From Chryseobacterium sp. IHB B 17019 (GTDB lineage Bacteria > Bacteroidota > Bacteroidia > Flavobacteriales > Weeksellaceae): a DNA stretch of 64,000 nucleotides. Each line of letters begins with the position of its first letter. Within the stretch, counting starts at the first letter, position 1. The notes under the pieces are model-generated. The model did no database searches and was not told where the DNA came from. It saw only the letters and a list, made by a program, of their open reading frames with translations. Positions 22,698 through 30,764 of this stretch are shown here, piece by piece. The stretch is from the NCBI RefSeq assembly GCF_001456155.1, contig NZ_CP013293.1:1984001-2048000 (forward strand). Direction: 5' to 3'. Made by a program: the position numbers and the translations under genes.

Positions 22698-24311
22698 CTA
22701 TGCGTGCGAGAAACCTGTGATTTTTGCTTCATCAAAGTCCAGCTGCATTTCGATCGTTCTCATCACATGATCGTCGAAAATTTTCTCTCGTTTCATGCGG
22801 TGCAGCTCATTTCTTTGGGCCTGGATAATCTGCCTCATCACATCTTTATTTTCATTCATTGCCGTTACATAATCGCCTGTAGAAGCCATACATTGTGCCT
22901 TATCAGCCATCATCATCATTTCATTTTCCAGCTTATGTTTCTGATGTTGAACAAGACTGTTTTTTTCTGCTAAATCTGAAAAATCAGTTTCTAACTTCTG
23001 TAAGGCTGTTTCTTTTAATTTTCTCATTAAAATTACTTCCTGTTTTTCTTCTGGAAGCTCACTTCCTGCATCATTTATTTTTAAAAACTTTAAAATTGGT
23101 GTTAATAATAAACCCTGACCAACCAAAGTGATTAATATGATAACGAAAGTTACGAATAAAATGATATTTCGGTGGGGAAATGCTTCGCCGTTTGGTAAAA
23201 AAGCAGGAATTGACAACGCTGCAGCCAAGGAAACTACCCCTCTCATTGCTGCAAAACTAATAATGAATGGTTCCCGCCAATCCGGTTTTGGAACTTTCAT
23301 TCTTAATTCTTTGGAGCAGATTCTAGGGAAATAGAGCAAGGCATAGCTATACAGAATTCTTGTCCCAATAATGGCACCTCCAATTACGATACTGTAAAAA
23401 ATACCTTCGGAAATGGTATAGTCTTTCATTGCTGCAACAACAATCGGTAATTCTAATCCTATTAAAATGAAAATAATTGTATTCATTAAAAAAATCAAGA
23501 CACTCCAGACGTTTCCGGATTGAATTCTTGAAGTATGGCTTAAATAGCAATGTGAATTATAAGACATCAGCAAACCTCCCGCAACCACCGCCAATACACC
23601 GGAAAAGTGAAAATGTTCCGCTCCGACATACATGATGTAAGGAACGATAAGCGTGATAATTGTGTCAATATTTGAATTGGACGGGATGATCCTCAATAAA
23701 GCTCCAAACAAAAGTCCTGTTGCAATTCCTACCGCAATTCCTCCCACGGCCATTGAGAAAAAGTCTTTCACCGCTTCCCCAAAAATGAATTGTCCGGAAA
23801 TCACCGCGGCTAAGGCAAATTTAAATACAATTAAACTCGATGCATCATTAATCAGGCTTTCTCCTTCCAGAATGGTTGTGATTTTTTTAGGAATTTTCAT
23901 GTGCTTCAATACTGAAGTTGCCGCAACGGCATCCGGCGGAGAGTTGACTCCACCCAGCAAGAATCCCATTGCAACCGTTAACCCCGGAATAATGGATGAA
24001 GACAGATAAGCTACGACAATTGAAGTTAAAAAAACCAATCCGAAAGCCATCGAAAAGATCTGCTTTCTCCATTTATGAAAATCCTGCCATGAAGTGAACC
24101 AGGCTGCTTCAAATAAAATCGGGGGAAGAAAGATCAGAAAAACAAGGTCCGGCTCTATTTCAATATGTGGCATTCCGGGGATCAAACTTATTAAAAGCCC
24201 TGCAATCACCAGGAAAATGGGATATGCAACTTTTAACTTTTGCCCTATCATTACCAATATCATCACAGACAATAACACCGCGATTGATATTATGACATAA
24301 TTGTGAATCAT
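22698..24311 (-). CDS. CPA1-family Na+/H+ antiporter (NhaP-like)
   Basis: A 537-residue inner-membrane cation/proton antiporter for pH and sodium homeostasis. There are about 12 membrane segments over residues 1-420. The CPA1 core is visible as GGVNSPPDAVAATSVLK near residue 121 and LEGESLINDASSLIVFK near 148, whose Asp is the ion-binding residue. FAAMRGVVSLAAALSIP near 352 is another conserved NhaP stretch. Residues 430-537 form a charged cytoplasmic tail with coiled-coil character (KLKETALQKLETDFSDLAEK), a usual regulatory region. The bestrophin gene lies 60 bases upstream on the same strand. Confidence 0.92.
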   Translation of the reverse strand: MIHNYVIISIAVLLSVMILVMIGQKLKVAYPIFLVIAGLLISLIPGMPHIEIEPDLVFLIFLPPILFEAAWFTSWQDFHKWRKQIFSMAFGLVFLTSIVVAYLSSSIIPGLTVAMGFLLGGVNSPPDAVAATSVLKHMKIPKKITTILEGESLINDASSLIVFKFALAAVISGQFIFGEAVKDFFSMAVGGIAVGIATGLLFGALLRIIPSNSNIDTIITLIVPYIMYVGAEHFHFSGVLAVVAGGLLMSYNSHCYLSHTSRIQSGNVWSVLIFLMNTIIFILIGLELPIVVAAMKDYTISEGIFYSIVIGGAIIGTRILYSYALLYFPRICSKELRMKVPKPDWREPFIISFAAMRGVVSLAAALSIPAFLPNGEAFPHRNIILFVTFVIILITLVGQGLLLTPILKFLKINDAGSELPEEKQEVILMRKLKETALQKLETDFSDLAEKNSLVQHQKHKLENEMMMMADKAQCMASTGDYVTAMNENKDVMRQIIQAQRNELHRMKREKIFDDHVMRTIEMQLDFDEAKITGFSHA

Positions 24312-24371
24312 TTATTTATAATTTTATTAAAGTTAAATATTTAAAGAAAATTTTTTACTTTTAATTTATTC

Positions 24372-25376
24372 TTAAAGAACAATATTATTTTTTGCGGTAA
24401 TTGCCGGCGGAAGATCAGCTTCATCCAGCATATCTCGCATATCAATTTCAATAGTTCGGCTGATTTGTGTGATCGGAACATCATTCGGGCTGCCTTCAAA
24501 AGGGTTTACAGAGGCCTCCCCTACGCTATCCAAGGTATAAAAGCACCAGGTCACCAGCAAAGAAAACGGAATATTGAACCATAAAGAAATACCTTCTACA
24601 ATAGTTCCCTCTCCTAATTTGTCAAATTCTTTTAATAAACCAAAAGGCACAAAAAAGATGAATAATAACAACAGATAAGTCGTAATTGAAGAAAAATTTC
24701 TTGGATAAGGAAAGTTTTTAATTCTTTCGGCTTTTCCCTGATTATCTGTAAATTTTACTAACTGCTGGTTGATCTGCGTCCACTGAAAATCATTGATTTC
24801 TCCATTACCGTAAAGTTCAGACAAGACTTTGCTTTGGCTGGCCATTAATTGAGTCGCCCTATTTTTTTTGCTTAAAATGTATTGACGCTCTGTTTCAGGA
24901 AGATAATTTTTCAATTCATCTTCAAGCTTTGAAAGTTTTTCCGGAATATCATATTTTCTCGCATACTCATCAAACTGAGCTGTGGTCATATTTTCCCAGG
25001 CTCTTGGCTCACGAAGCTGAAAACGAAGCGCCGTCAGCCAGGCGTAATGTCTTAGAAACATTTCTTTTACCTTTTCAGGATTTTTTGCAGAAATCGAATC
25101 CCTGAGAATATACCCGAAACTCCGGCTGTCATTAATAATTGCTCCATAAATCTGTCTCGCTTCCCAAAGTCTGCTGTAGCTCGCATTATTTTTGAATCCG
25201 ACAATGAAAGCAACTGCCGTTCCCATGATCGCAATCGGCTGCCACGGAAAGGAAAGAAACTGCCATCCACAATAGTATAAAATCGTGGGAATTGCTGATA
25301 AAACCGCCAGACAGTAGATACTTCTCCTTGTCCAGATTATGAATTCTACTGCTCCAAATTTTTTCCCTGAGTGCAT
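24372..25376 (-). CDS. Bestrophin-family ion channel (UPF0187)
   Basis: A 334-residue membrane protein of the bacterial bestrophin/RFP-TM family, pentameric channels for chloride or cations. The N-terminal pattern VEFIIWTRRSIYCLAVLSAI followed by FIVGFKNNASYSRLWEARQIYG near residue 58 is the family hallmark. A second hydrophobic pair lies near residues 230-275, and the C-terminus has the conserved NPFEGSPNDVPITQISRTIE, where NPFE resembles the bestrophin C-terminal seal. It may be co-transcribed with the antiporter downstream, consistent with shared ion homeostasis. Confidence 0.92.
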   Translation of the reverse strand: MHSGKKFGAVEFIIWTRRSIYCLAVLSAIPTILYYCGWQFLSFPWQPIAIMGTAVAFIVGFKNNASYSRLWEARQIYGAIINDSRSFGYILRDSISAKNPEKVKEMFLRHYAWLTALRFQLREPRAWENMTTAQFDEYARKYDIPEKLSKLEDELKNYLPETERQYILSKKNRATQLMASQSKVLSELYGNGEINDFQWTQINQQLVKFTDNQGKAERIKNFPYPRNFSSITTYLLLLFIFFVPFGLLKEFDKLGEGTIVEGISLWFNIPFSLLVTWCFYTLDSVGEASVNPFEGSPNDVPITQISRTIEIDMRDMLDEADLPPAITAKNNIVL

Positions 25377-25433
25377 GTGTGTGAAGTTTTTAGTTATTTT
25401 GTTACTAGTTTATTTTAAAGCAAATTATTTAAC

Positions 25434-25481
25434 CACCCCGTCAAAATTTTTCAAATTTGCCGCCTCTCCAGGGGGAGAGTA
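25434..25481. repeat. Intergenic element with CTCTCC/GGAGAG hairpin
   Basis: ACCCCGTCAAAATTTTTCAA, then GCCGCCTCTCCAGGGGGAGAG. It contains a CTCTCC-AGGG-GGAGAG hairpin (25464-25479) and an inner imperfect inverted repeat (CAAAATTTTTCAAATTTG). From memory this resembles a dispersed flavobacterial intergenic repeat ending in GACGGGGTGGTT. It lies between the DUF2490 stop and the bestrophin start. Confidence 0.5.
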
Positions 25482-25487
25482 ATTTTT

Positions 25488-26162
25488 CTAATTCTTAGTA
25501 AACGGAATATTGTTATAAAAACCGATTTGAATTTGTCCCCGGTTTTTATTTTCCTGAATCTGGTTCATATAACCCGCTTCGATTCTCATGTTTTTATTGA
25601 TAACATATCCCAGAGCTCCATAGACCCTGTTTCTATCAAAAACCGGACTGTCAAAATGAAGAAAGATCTCGTTATAAACAGAACCGTAAAAAGTCTTTGG
25701 AAGCATTTCTTTGTTATTAATCGGAATATTAAATCCTAATAAATAACGAAACCTCATCCTGAAATCATCTTCCAAAAAGCGTTCTTCCAATCTGTAACGA
25801 TGCTGAATATTAAAACGTCCGAATTTTTGTTTTGTGATATACTGCTGGAAAATCCTGTGTTCTATATTTTCAGTTTTTTCGCCATTTACATAAGGTTTGC
25901 TTAAAATAAATCCGTATCCCAATAAGATATTGTTATTATTTTCCGTTAAATCATATCCAACCCCCGTACGAATCAAAAGCTGCTCAAGATCTCCGCCTGC
26001 ATCAAAATTCCTGTACTGTATCTCATTGTGCCAGTTGAGTTTCTTACTGATTTTATTGTTCCCAAAGTACATATACCAGGCTCCAAGGTCACTTTTCTGG
26101 GCATACGATAATGTTGTCCCCAACGTGAAAATACTTAAAGCCAGCGTTTTTAGAATTTTCAT
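25488..26162 (-). CDS. DUF2490 outer-membrane-like protein
   Basis: A 224-residue exported protein of the DUF2490 family, predicted to form a small outer-membrane beta-barrel. Signal peptide MKILKTLALSIFTLGTTLSYA is followed by Gln. The body has alternating barrel-like strands (WHNEIQYRNFDAGGDLEQLL near 45, RFNIQHRYRLEERF near 115, MRIEAGYMNQIQ near 195) and ends GFYNNIPFTKN. The start is ATG 26162; the frame stays open 20 codons upstream without a signal sequence. Function is unknown. It is followed by the repeat at 25434-25481. Confidence 0.82.
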   Translation of the reverse strand: MKILKTLALSIFTLGTTLSYAQKSDLGAWYMYFGNNKISKKLNWHNEIQYRNFDAGGDLEQLLIRTGVGYDLTENNNNILLGYGFILSKPYVNGEKTENIEHRIFQQYITKQKFGRFNIQHRYRLEERFLEDDFRMRFRYLLGFNIPINNKEMLPKTFYGSVYNEIFLHFDSPVFDRNRVYGALGYVINKNMRIEAGYMNQIQENKNRGQIQIGFYNNIPFTKN

Positions 26163-26263
26163 TTTTAAAGTAAATTTATTATTAAAATCTATCAAATATT
26201 TAAATTCAATATTAATTATCAATAATAAGGAAAATTATTTTTTTATGAAAATTTTTATACGCT

Positions 26264-26328
26264 TTAGGCAATAGGCAGTAAGCTTTAAACTAAATCTTAA
26301 ACTTAGCCTAAACCTTAAATTTAATAAC
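26264..26328. repeat. Low-complexity GCAATAGGCAGTAAG...CCTAAACC element, left copy
   Basis: GGCAATAGGCAGTAAGC followed by runs of TTAAACT/CTTAAAC/CCTAAACC. A similar stretch in opposite orientation lies at 26855-26921, so the two form an inverted pair around the VOC gene. Confidence 0.55.
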
Positions 26329-26353
26329 AAAAAACCGACAGAAAATCTGCCGG
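26329..26353 (-). terminator. Terminator after the PhnB-like VOC gene
   Basis: On the minus strand CCGGCAGA and TCTGTCGG form an 8-bp stem (one G-T pair) followed by TTTTTT. It lies 31 bases after the stop of the gene at 26384. Confidence 0.75.
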
Positions 26354-26383
26354 CCTGTTTTAAATTATATTCAAAAATTTTGA

Positions 26384-26833
26384 TTACGGATGCTGTTGCA
26401 TTTTTGCAGGATCGTCGTAGTTTACCATCCAGTTGATCCCGAATTTGTCTGTAAACATTCCGAAGTAAGCGCCCCAAAAAGTGTCTACCATAGGCATTGT
26501 TACCATTCCTCCGGCAGAAAGTCCGTTGAATAACTTATCTGCTTCTTCTTTGGATTCTGCATTTATAGAAACTGAAAAATTGTTTCCCTGCTTATAACTT
26601 GAGGCCCATTCTCCACCGGTATCACTTCCCATCAAAATTGTTTCTTTAGAAATAGGAAGAGAAACGTGCATAATTTTATTTTTGTCTTCTTCAGGAGTTT
26701 CTTTACCTTCCATGGGAGGCATTTCCCCGAAAGTTCCGATATAAGGATATTCACCCCCGAAAACCGATTTATAAAAATCAAATGCTTCTCTGCAATTTCC
26801 GTTGAATGTCAAATAAACGTTTACTAATGCCAT
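26384..26833 (-). CDS. VOC-family protein, PhnB-like
   Basis: A 149-residue vicinal-oxygen-chelate protein of the PhnB/3-demethylubiquinone-methyltransferase-like group. The N-terminus NVYLTFNGNCREAFDFYKSV and the metal-site-like MHVSLPISKETILMGSD near residue 55 are typical, as is FWGAYFGMFTDKFGINWMVN at the C-terminus. Such proteins are usually dimeric metal-binding enzymes or antibiotic-binding proteins; this subgroup has no assigned reaction. It is the last gene of the minus-strand START/VOC group and lies between the two inverted low-complexity elements. Confidence 0.85.
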   Translation of the reverse strand: MALVNVYLTFNGNCREAFDFYKSVFGGEYPYIGTFGEMPPMEGKETPEEDKNKIMHVSLPISKETILMGSDTGGEWASSYKQGNNFSVSINAESKEEADKLFNGLSAGGMVTMPMVDTFWGAYFGMFTDKFGINWMVNYDDPAKMQQHP

Positions 26834-26854
26834 AATTGTATTTTTTTAGTTTTA

Positions 26855-26921
26855 ATTTTAGGTTTAGGTTAAGTCTAAGGTTTAGACTTACTGCTTAGTC
26901 TTTGACTTACTGCCTTATTGC
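26855..26921. repeat. Low-complexity GCAATAAGGCAGTAAG...CCTAAACC element, right copy (inverted)
   Basis: TTAGGTTTAGGTTAAGTCTAAGG followed by GACTTACTGCCTTATTGC (written in two parts). Its reverse complement reads GCAATAAGGCAGTAAGTC and then CCTAAACC-type runs, matching the element at 26264-26328 with one inserted A and a longer middle. It separates the two last genes of the START/VOC group. Confidence 0.55.
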
Positions 26922-27457
26922 TTTTCTGATAAATTTTTCAGTCTTGTCAGACCTTCCTGATAATCTTTTCCAATAGCCTCTTCCAGATTCATGAATAATT
27001 TCATTACCGTAAAAGGATAAGGAATCGTTGAAGTGAATCCCCAGGTTGCTTTGCTGCCTTTCCCTTCCGGAACTACGGTTACATAAGCATTGGCTTCACT
27101 TTTGTAAGGTGTAAGAAAAACAATTTCCGTATCAATTCTTTTATTGGTCTGGTCTACTTTTTTCACTTCCTGGCAGCCTTTTCCCGCTTCTTCTTTTTTA
27201 CTTTCCCAACAAACTTTTTCTCCGGTTTGTCCGGTGGTTCCAGTCCAGTCTTTTTTCATATTCGGGTCAAGATCATTCCAGGGGCTCCATTGATCCATCG
27301 CTTTTAAAGTATTGGTATTTTGCCATACTTTTTCCACGGGAGCATTGATAGAAATTGATTTTTCATATTTGCAATCTCCTGAAACAAAGAAGGCTACAAC
27401 AAGCCAAAAGATTAAGATTGATGCTAAAACAATGATTGTCCACTTTAAAATTTTCAT
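26915..27457 (-). CDS. SRPBCC-family protein with N-terminal membrane anchor
   Basis: A 180-residue polyketide-cyclase/START-like protein. Residues 5-27 (ILKWTIIVLASILIFWLVV) form a membrane anchor, followed by the domain start YEKSISINAPVEKVWQNTNT and MDQWSPWNDLDPNMKKDWTG, typical of SRPBCC proteins of the polyketide_cyc2 type. The domain probably faces the periplasm. It starts 16 bases after the VOC gene at 27474 and belongs to the same operon. Ligand unknown. Confidence 0.85.
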   Translation of the reverse strand: MKILKWTIIVLASILIFWLVVAFFVSGDCKYEKSISINAPVEKVWQNTNTLKAMDQWSPWNDLDPNMKKDWTGTTGQTGEKVCWESKKEEAGKGCQEVKKVDQTNKRIDTEIVFLTPYKSEANAYVTVVPEGKGSKATWGFTSTIPYPFTVMKLFMNLEEAIGKDYQEGLTRLKNLSEKQ

Positions 27458-27473
27458 AATTGTTATTTTAAAA

Positions 27474-27845
27474 TTATCTGTGCTGATCGATAAGAATCAT
27501 ATTGCCGTCCGGATCTTTAAGGTAAATATGTTCCGGGCCGGAAGTGGTTTCATCAGCTTCTTTTTCCAACGCAATGCCTTGCTCTTTCAAATGTTTCTGA
27601 ATATCACGAACATCTTCAAAAGAATCAAGGTTTTGAGCATTCTGATCCCATCCCGGATTGAAAGTAAGCATATTCCCATCAAACATCGCCTGAAAAAGAC
27701 CGATAATATGATCTCCATTTTTCATGATAAGATAATTATGCTCCATATTTCCTCCCATCGTGCTGAACCCTAATTTTTCATAAAAATCCTTTGATTTCTG
27801 AAGGTCCTTTACACTTAAACTGATTGAAAATGCACCTAATTTCAT
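27474..27845 (-). CDS. VOC-family (glyoxalase-like) protein
   Basis: A 123-residue single VOC unit: AFSISLSVKDLQKSKDFYEK at the N-terminus, MEHNYLIMKNGDHIIGLFQ near residue 35, and the C-terminal metal-binding region EHIYLKDPDGNMILID. Candidates for metal ligands are His and Glu in these stretches. Resistance proteins and glyoxalases share this fold, so no reaction can be named. Its start overlaps the stop of the membrane protein gene upstream by four bases (ATGA), which indicates translational coupling. Confidence 0.85.
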   Translation of the reverse strand: MKLGAFSISLSVKDLQKSKDFYEKLGFSTMGGNMEHNYLIMKNGDHIIGLFQAMFDGNMLTFNPGWDQNAQNLDSFEDVRDIQKHLKEQGIALEKEADETTSGPEHIYLKDPDGNMILIDQHR

Positions 27846-28246
27846 ACTCTTGTCTTATTTAATGCCAGTTTATATCCTACCCAAACTAATCCCCAAACCG
27901 CGATTCCCAGTACCCAGAACCAGATAGGTGTTGGTAAAACAACCATATTGTAAATTGTTGCCGCTAAAAATAAAGCGCCACAAATAACAGCAGATCTGCT
28001 TTTGCCGTCGTTTGCAATTTTGGTTGAGATAAAACCTGCAACCAAAGCCCCAACAGCATAAGCCAGAATTACAAAAAGCAAAGCCATAAAAGGGGCCGTT
28101 GCCACATATTCTTTGAAAGCTTCCACATCATCAGGTTTTATGCCTGCCGGAAGCGGGTACAGTTTATGACCAAGCCATTCTACGGCACCCACGCAGATGG
28201 AGCCGGCGACAAGACCACCGACAACAGCCGAGATTCTCCTTATCAT
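27842..28246 (-). CDS. Four-helix inner-membrane protein of unknown function
   Basis: A 134-residue membrane protein with four predicted segments: about residues 5-24 (ISAVVGGLVAGSICVGAVEW), 50-72, 84-101 and 106-128. Loops are short, and HKLYPLPAGIKPDDVEAFKEY forms the first periplasmic loop. I recognise no functional motif. It lies between an exported protein (gap four bases) and a VOC gene (overlap four bases), so it is part of the START/VOC/DUF1569 operon. Confidence 0.8.
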   Translation of the reverse strand: MIRRISAVVGGLVAGSICVGAVEWLGHKLYPLPAGIKPDDVEAFKEYVATAPFMALLFVILAYAVGALVAGFISTKIANDGKSRSAVICGALFLAATIYNMVVLPTPIWFWVLGIAVWGLVWVGYKLALNKTRV

Positions 28247-28250
28247 GTTA

Positions 28251-28718
28251 TTAATTTTTAATACGGGTCTTAAAATCTAAAGTTCCATCATAGCTTTTCC
28301 AATTACCAATGAACTCAATAGATTGGGCATCAATTTTTTCGGTGTCTTTGTTCCATTTGAAGGTATAGACAAATTTGCCTTTAAAAATCCCGGAATGTTT
28401 TCCTTTGTTTTCTTCAGCCAATTCATATTCCCCGAAAACACTACTTTTTTTCTTGCCGTCTTTGTATTTGGTAATAGTTAATTTCCCTTCAAATTTGGTG
28501 TAATTTTTATCTACAAGCGTATATCCCGAAACAAAATACTCCTGATCATTTTTTTTATTCTGCTCTGAAATATTGATTTTAAGTTTAATTTCCTGGTTTC
28601 TGCTTCCAATTGTTCCGATGTACGGCTTGCTGTTATTTAGCCAGACCGTTGAAATATTGGGCATTTGCGCGAAAGCAAAATTTGACAGGAAAATGAGGAA
28701 CAACAAAATTTTATTCAT
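28251..28718 (-). CDS. Small exported protein of unknown function
   Basis: A 155-residue exported protein with signal peptide MNKILLFLIFLSNFAFA, then Gln. The mature part looks like a lipocalin-like or beta-barrel fold: repeated strands such as KPYIGTIGSRNQEIKLKINI, YFVSGYTLVDKNYTKFEG and KHSGIFKGKFVYTFKW, and a final FIGNWKSYDGTLDFKTRI. The G-x-W strand near the end is reminiscent of lipocalin-type proteins, but no family is certain. It is in the operon, 29 bases after DUF1569 and four bases before the membrane protein gene. Confidence 0.75.
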   Translation of the reverse strand: MNKILLFLIFLSNFAFAQMPNISTVWLNNSKPYIGTIGSRNQEIKLKINISEQNKKNDQEYFVSGYTLVDKNYTKFEGKLTITKYKDGKKKSSVFGEYELAEENKGKHSGIFKGKFVYTFKWNKDTEKIDAQSIEFIGNWKSYDGTLDFKTRIKN

Positions 28719-28747
28719 ATTTGTTTTATTTTTAATGTAAAAGTTTT

Positions 28748-29203
28748 TTAAACTCCAAATTGTGCCAGATGATGGTTTAAGTGTTTTGCAAACATATTAT
28801 TCCATTCCTGAGCTTTAAGTTTCCCGAAAGAAAAAGATTCTTTACCATCAAAAGCAGAAGCTCCCAATTGTTGTGTTTTCTGAATAAATCCAATAAGTCT
28901 TTTCCTTTCTTCTTCGAAATCTTTTCTGTCTGCGACAATAAACTGAGGTGCAGTAGGACCATTCTGTGGATAAGCTTTGTCCCCAACTACTTTGGATTTC
29001 ACAAATGTTTTTAAAATAAATTTTGCGATTGCACCCGGTTTTTTATGTTTTTCCGGCTCATAAACCATCTCATAAGATACATTGCAGTGCGCCAACATCT
29101 GATCAACCGTCATTTTGCCCCATAATCCCTGAGTTTCCGGTGTCAGGTTATTTATCCTATCAATGTAATTCTGAGCATCTTTAGCGTCGAAAACGTTTTC
29201 CAT
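28748..29203 (-). CDS. DUF1569 (DinB-like four-helix) protein
   Basis: A 151-residue cytoplasmic protein of the DUF1569 family within the DinB/YfiT-like superfamily of metal-binding four-helix bundles. The family stretch GLWGKMTVDQMLAHCNVSYE near residue 28 contains the first candidate metal His, and FAKHLNHHLAQFGV at the C-terminus carries the final His pair. These proteins may be thiol-dependent transferases, but no activity is known for DUF1569. It is the first gene of the minus-strand operon that runs to 26384, with a TATATTTG -7 box at 29226-29233. Confidence 0.85.
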   Translation of the reverse strand: MENVFDAKDAQNYIDRINNLTPETQGLWGKMTVDQMLAHCNVSYEMVYEPEKHKKPGAIAKFILKTFVKSKVVGDKAYPQNGPTAPQFIVADRKDFEEERKRLIGFIQKTQQLGASAFDGKESFSFGKLKAQEWNNMFAKHLNHHLAQFGV

Positions 29204-29225
29204 AGTTTATTTAATTGTTAAAAAA

Positions 29226-29233
29226 CAAATATA
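29226..29233 (-). promoter_or_regulatory. -7 box for the DUF1569-START-VOC operon
   Basis: The minus strand reads TATATTTG, matching TAnnTTTG, 23 bases upstream of the DUF1569 ATG. A -33 TTG is not evident. The rest of the gap to 29448 is AT-rich without further signals. Confidence 0.45.
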
Positions 29234-29448
29234 TTAGTTTTTTTTAATGATTTCCTATCATTTGTTAAAAAGAATTTAATTAACTAAATATCAATTTATT
29301 ATGGATTTAATTATTGCTGTTGCGATGGTGAATTGTGTAATGATTGTTTTTAAGATTGTGAATTGGAAATTTATTTTTCATTGATTGTCTCTATTAGAAA
29401 CGATTATAATAAAACCAACTAGAATTCGTTTAAAACAAAACTTAGACC

Positions 29449-30711
29449 TTGAAAAATCAACTTTTTTTTTTATTAATTTGCCTATTTGCTTTTTCAAAAG
29501 CTCAAAAAACGGAAGTTTGTAAATGTGATCTTTTGAAAAAATCTAACGACAGTATCAAAGATTCTTATTCAAAATATAGATTTAAACCTATTTCAAAGAG
29601 AGCTGCAACAAAACCTCCATTTGATTTTATTTCTATTAAATATTTAAAAAAATATGCAGACTCAAAAAACATTGTTGATGCTTTAGAAATTAAAGTAGAG
29701 AGTTTTTTTAAAAGTAACAAAATTGAAGATGATTATAAGCAATATAAAGCGAAAGATTCAATCAAAAAAATTGAATTTTTAAAAACAATTGGTAATATCC
29801 CTGAGCCGCTAATTATTAAATCAGGAAAGCTTGATCATTCTATTGCTGTTCTTTATCAAACAGAAGATTATTATAAAAGCAAATATTATATAGCCATTTC
29901 AAATGATGAAGGTAAAACATGGAAAAACTTTTATACCGGTCTCATTAAAAATTTTAATTATGTTTTTAAAAATAATTCTCAATTCCCTTTATGGAAAGAT
30001 AAATATCATATTCAGATAGAGGCAGATATTGTTCGAATGGCAGAACCTATGAACTTTCCAGGTCCACAAGAAAAATATGAAACTGTAAAAAACAATGCTC
30101 TCATAAGTATCAATTTGAATGAAATCATAAAGGATTCTGACAAGGACGGCTTTAATGATTTGGAAGAAAATCTGGAACTTTTTACAAATCCCCTATCGTA
30201 TGATACGGACAATGATGGAATTTATGATTATGAAGATAAAAATCCTAAATATAAAGAAGCTAACAATGACTTCACAAGACTTTTACAAGGAATTTTATAT
30301 GGAGATTATCCTGTAACTGAAGGTTCAGATATTAGAGAATCTGAATTCATTATAAACTTCAAAACGTTTGAAAAAGACTTTAAAAATCCTTCGTTATATT
30401 TTTTTGAAAAAGAAAAAAAATTTTCAGATTCATTTGATTTTAGAGTAATGATTACCGACAATGGATATCTTAAACAAATCACTCCTGTCGGTAATAAAAT
30501 TATAGTTCTTACTTCACAAGAATTTGCAGCTTATATGAAGATTAATTTTATGAATAGATATATGCCCCACTATAGTAAACTATTCAAATGTCAGGATAAA
30601 GAAGATTCTTATTTGTTTATTGTTGATAATATCTGGATGGGTTATACTTATCTGATTAAGCGCATCCCGGATGGATGGCTGATAAAAACCGTGTCTTCCT
30701 GGCAATCTTAA
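29449..30711 (+). CDS. Exported protein with thrombospondin type-3-like Ca2+ motifs (TTG start)
   Basis: A 420-residue exported protein. Signal peptide MKNQLFFLLICLFAFSKA is followed by Gln. Near residues 227-265 it has a calcium-binding repeat, DSDKDGFNDLEENLELFTNP and YDTDNDGIYDYEDKNPK, of the thrombospondin type-3/EF-loop kind. Around that, KYYIAISNDEGKTWKNFYTG (near 145) resembles a BNR/Asp-box-like strand. The start must be TTG at 29449: an in-frame TAG lies two codons upstream and the signal peptide begins immediately. No enzyme motif was recognised. It is convergent with the alpha-2-macroglobulin-like gene and shares its terminator. Confidence 0.8.
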   Translation: MKNQLFFLLICLFAFSKAQKTEVCKCDLLKKSNDSIKDSYSKYRFKPISKRAATKPPFDFISIKYLKKYADSKNIVDALEIKVESFFKSNKIEDDYKQYKAKDSIKKIEFLKTIGNIPEPLIIKSGKLDHSIAVLYQTEDYYKSKYYIAISNDEGKTWKNFYTGLIKNFNYVFKNNSQFPLWKDKYHIQIEADIVRMAEPMNFPGPQEKYETVKNNALISINLNEIIKDSDKDGFNDLEENLELFTNPLSYDTDNDGIYDYEDKNPKYKEANNDFTRLLQGILYGDYPVTEGSDIRESEFIINFKTFEKDFKNPSLYFFEKEKKFSDSFDFRVMITDNGYLKQITPVGNKIIVLTSQEFAAYMKINFMNRYMPHYSKLFKCQDKEDSYLFIVDNIWMGYTYLIKRIPDGWLIKTVSSWQS

Positions 30712-30714
30712 AAC

Positions 30715-30745
30715 AAAAACTCCCCACAAGCCGTGAGGAGTTTTT
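30715..30745. terminator. Bidirectional terminator between convergent genes
   Basis: AAAAACTCC (30715-30723) pairs with GGAGTTTTT (30737-30745), with T-runs on both strands. It serves the gene ending at 30711 and the one ending at 30765. Confidence 0.85.
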
Positions 30746-30764
30746 CATTATAATAAATTAAATT

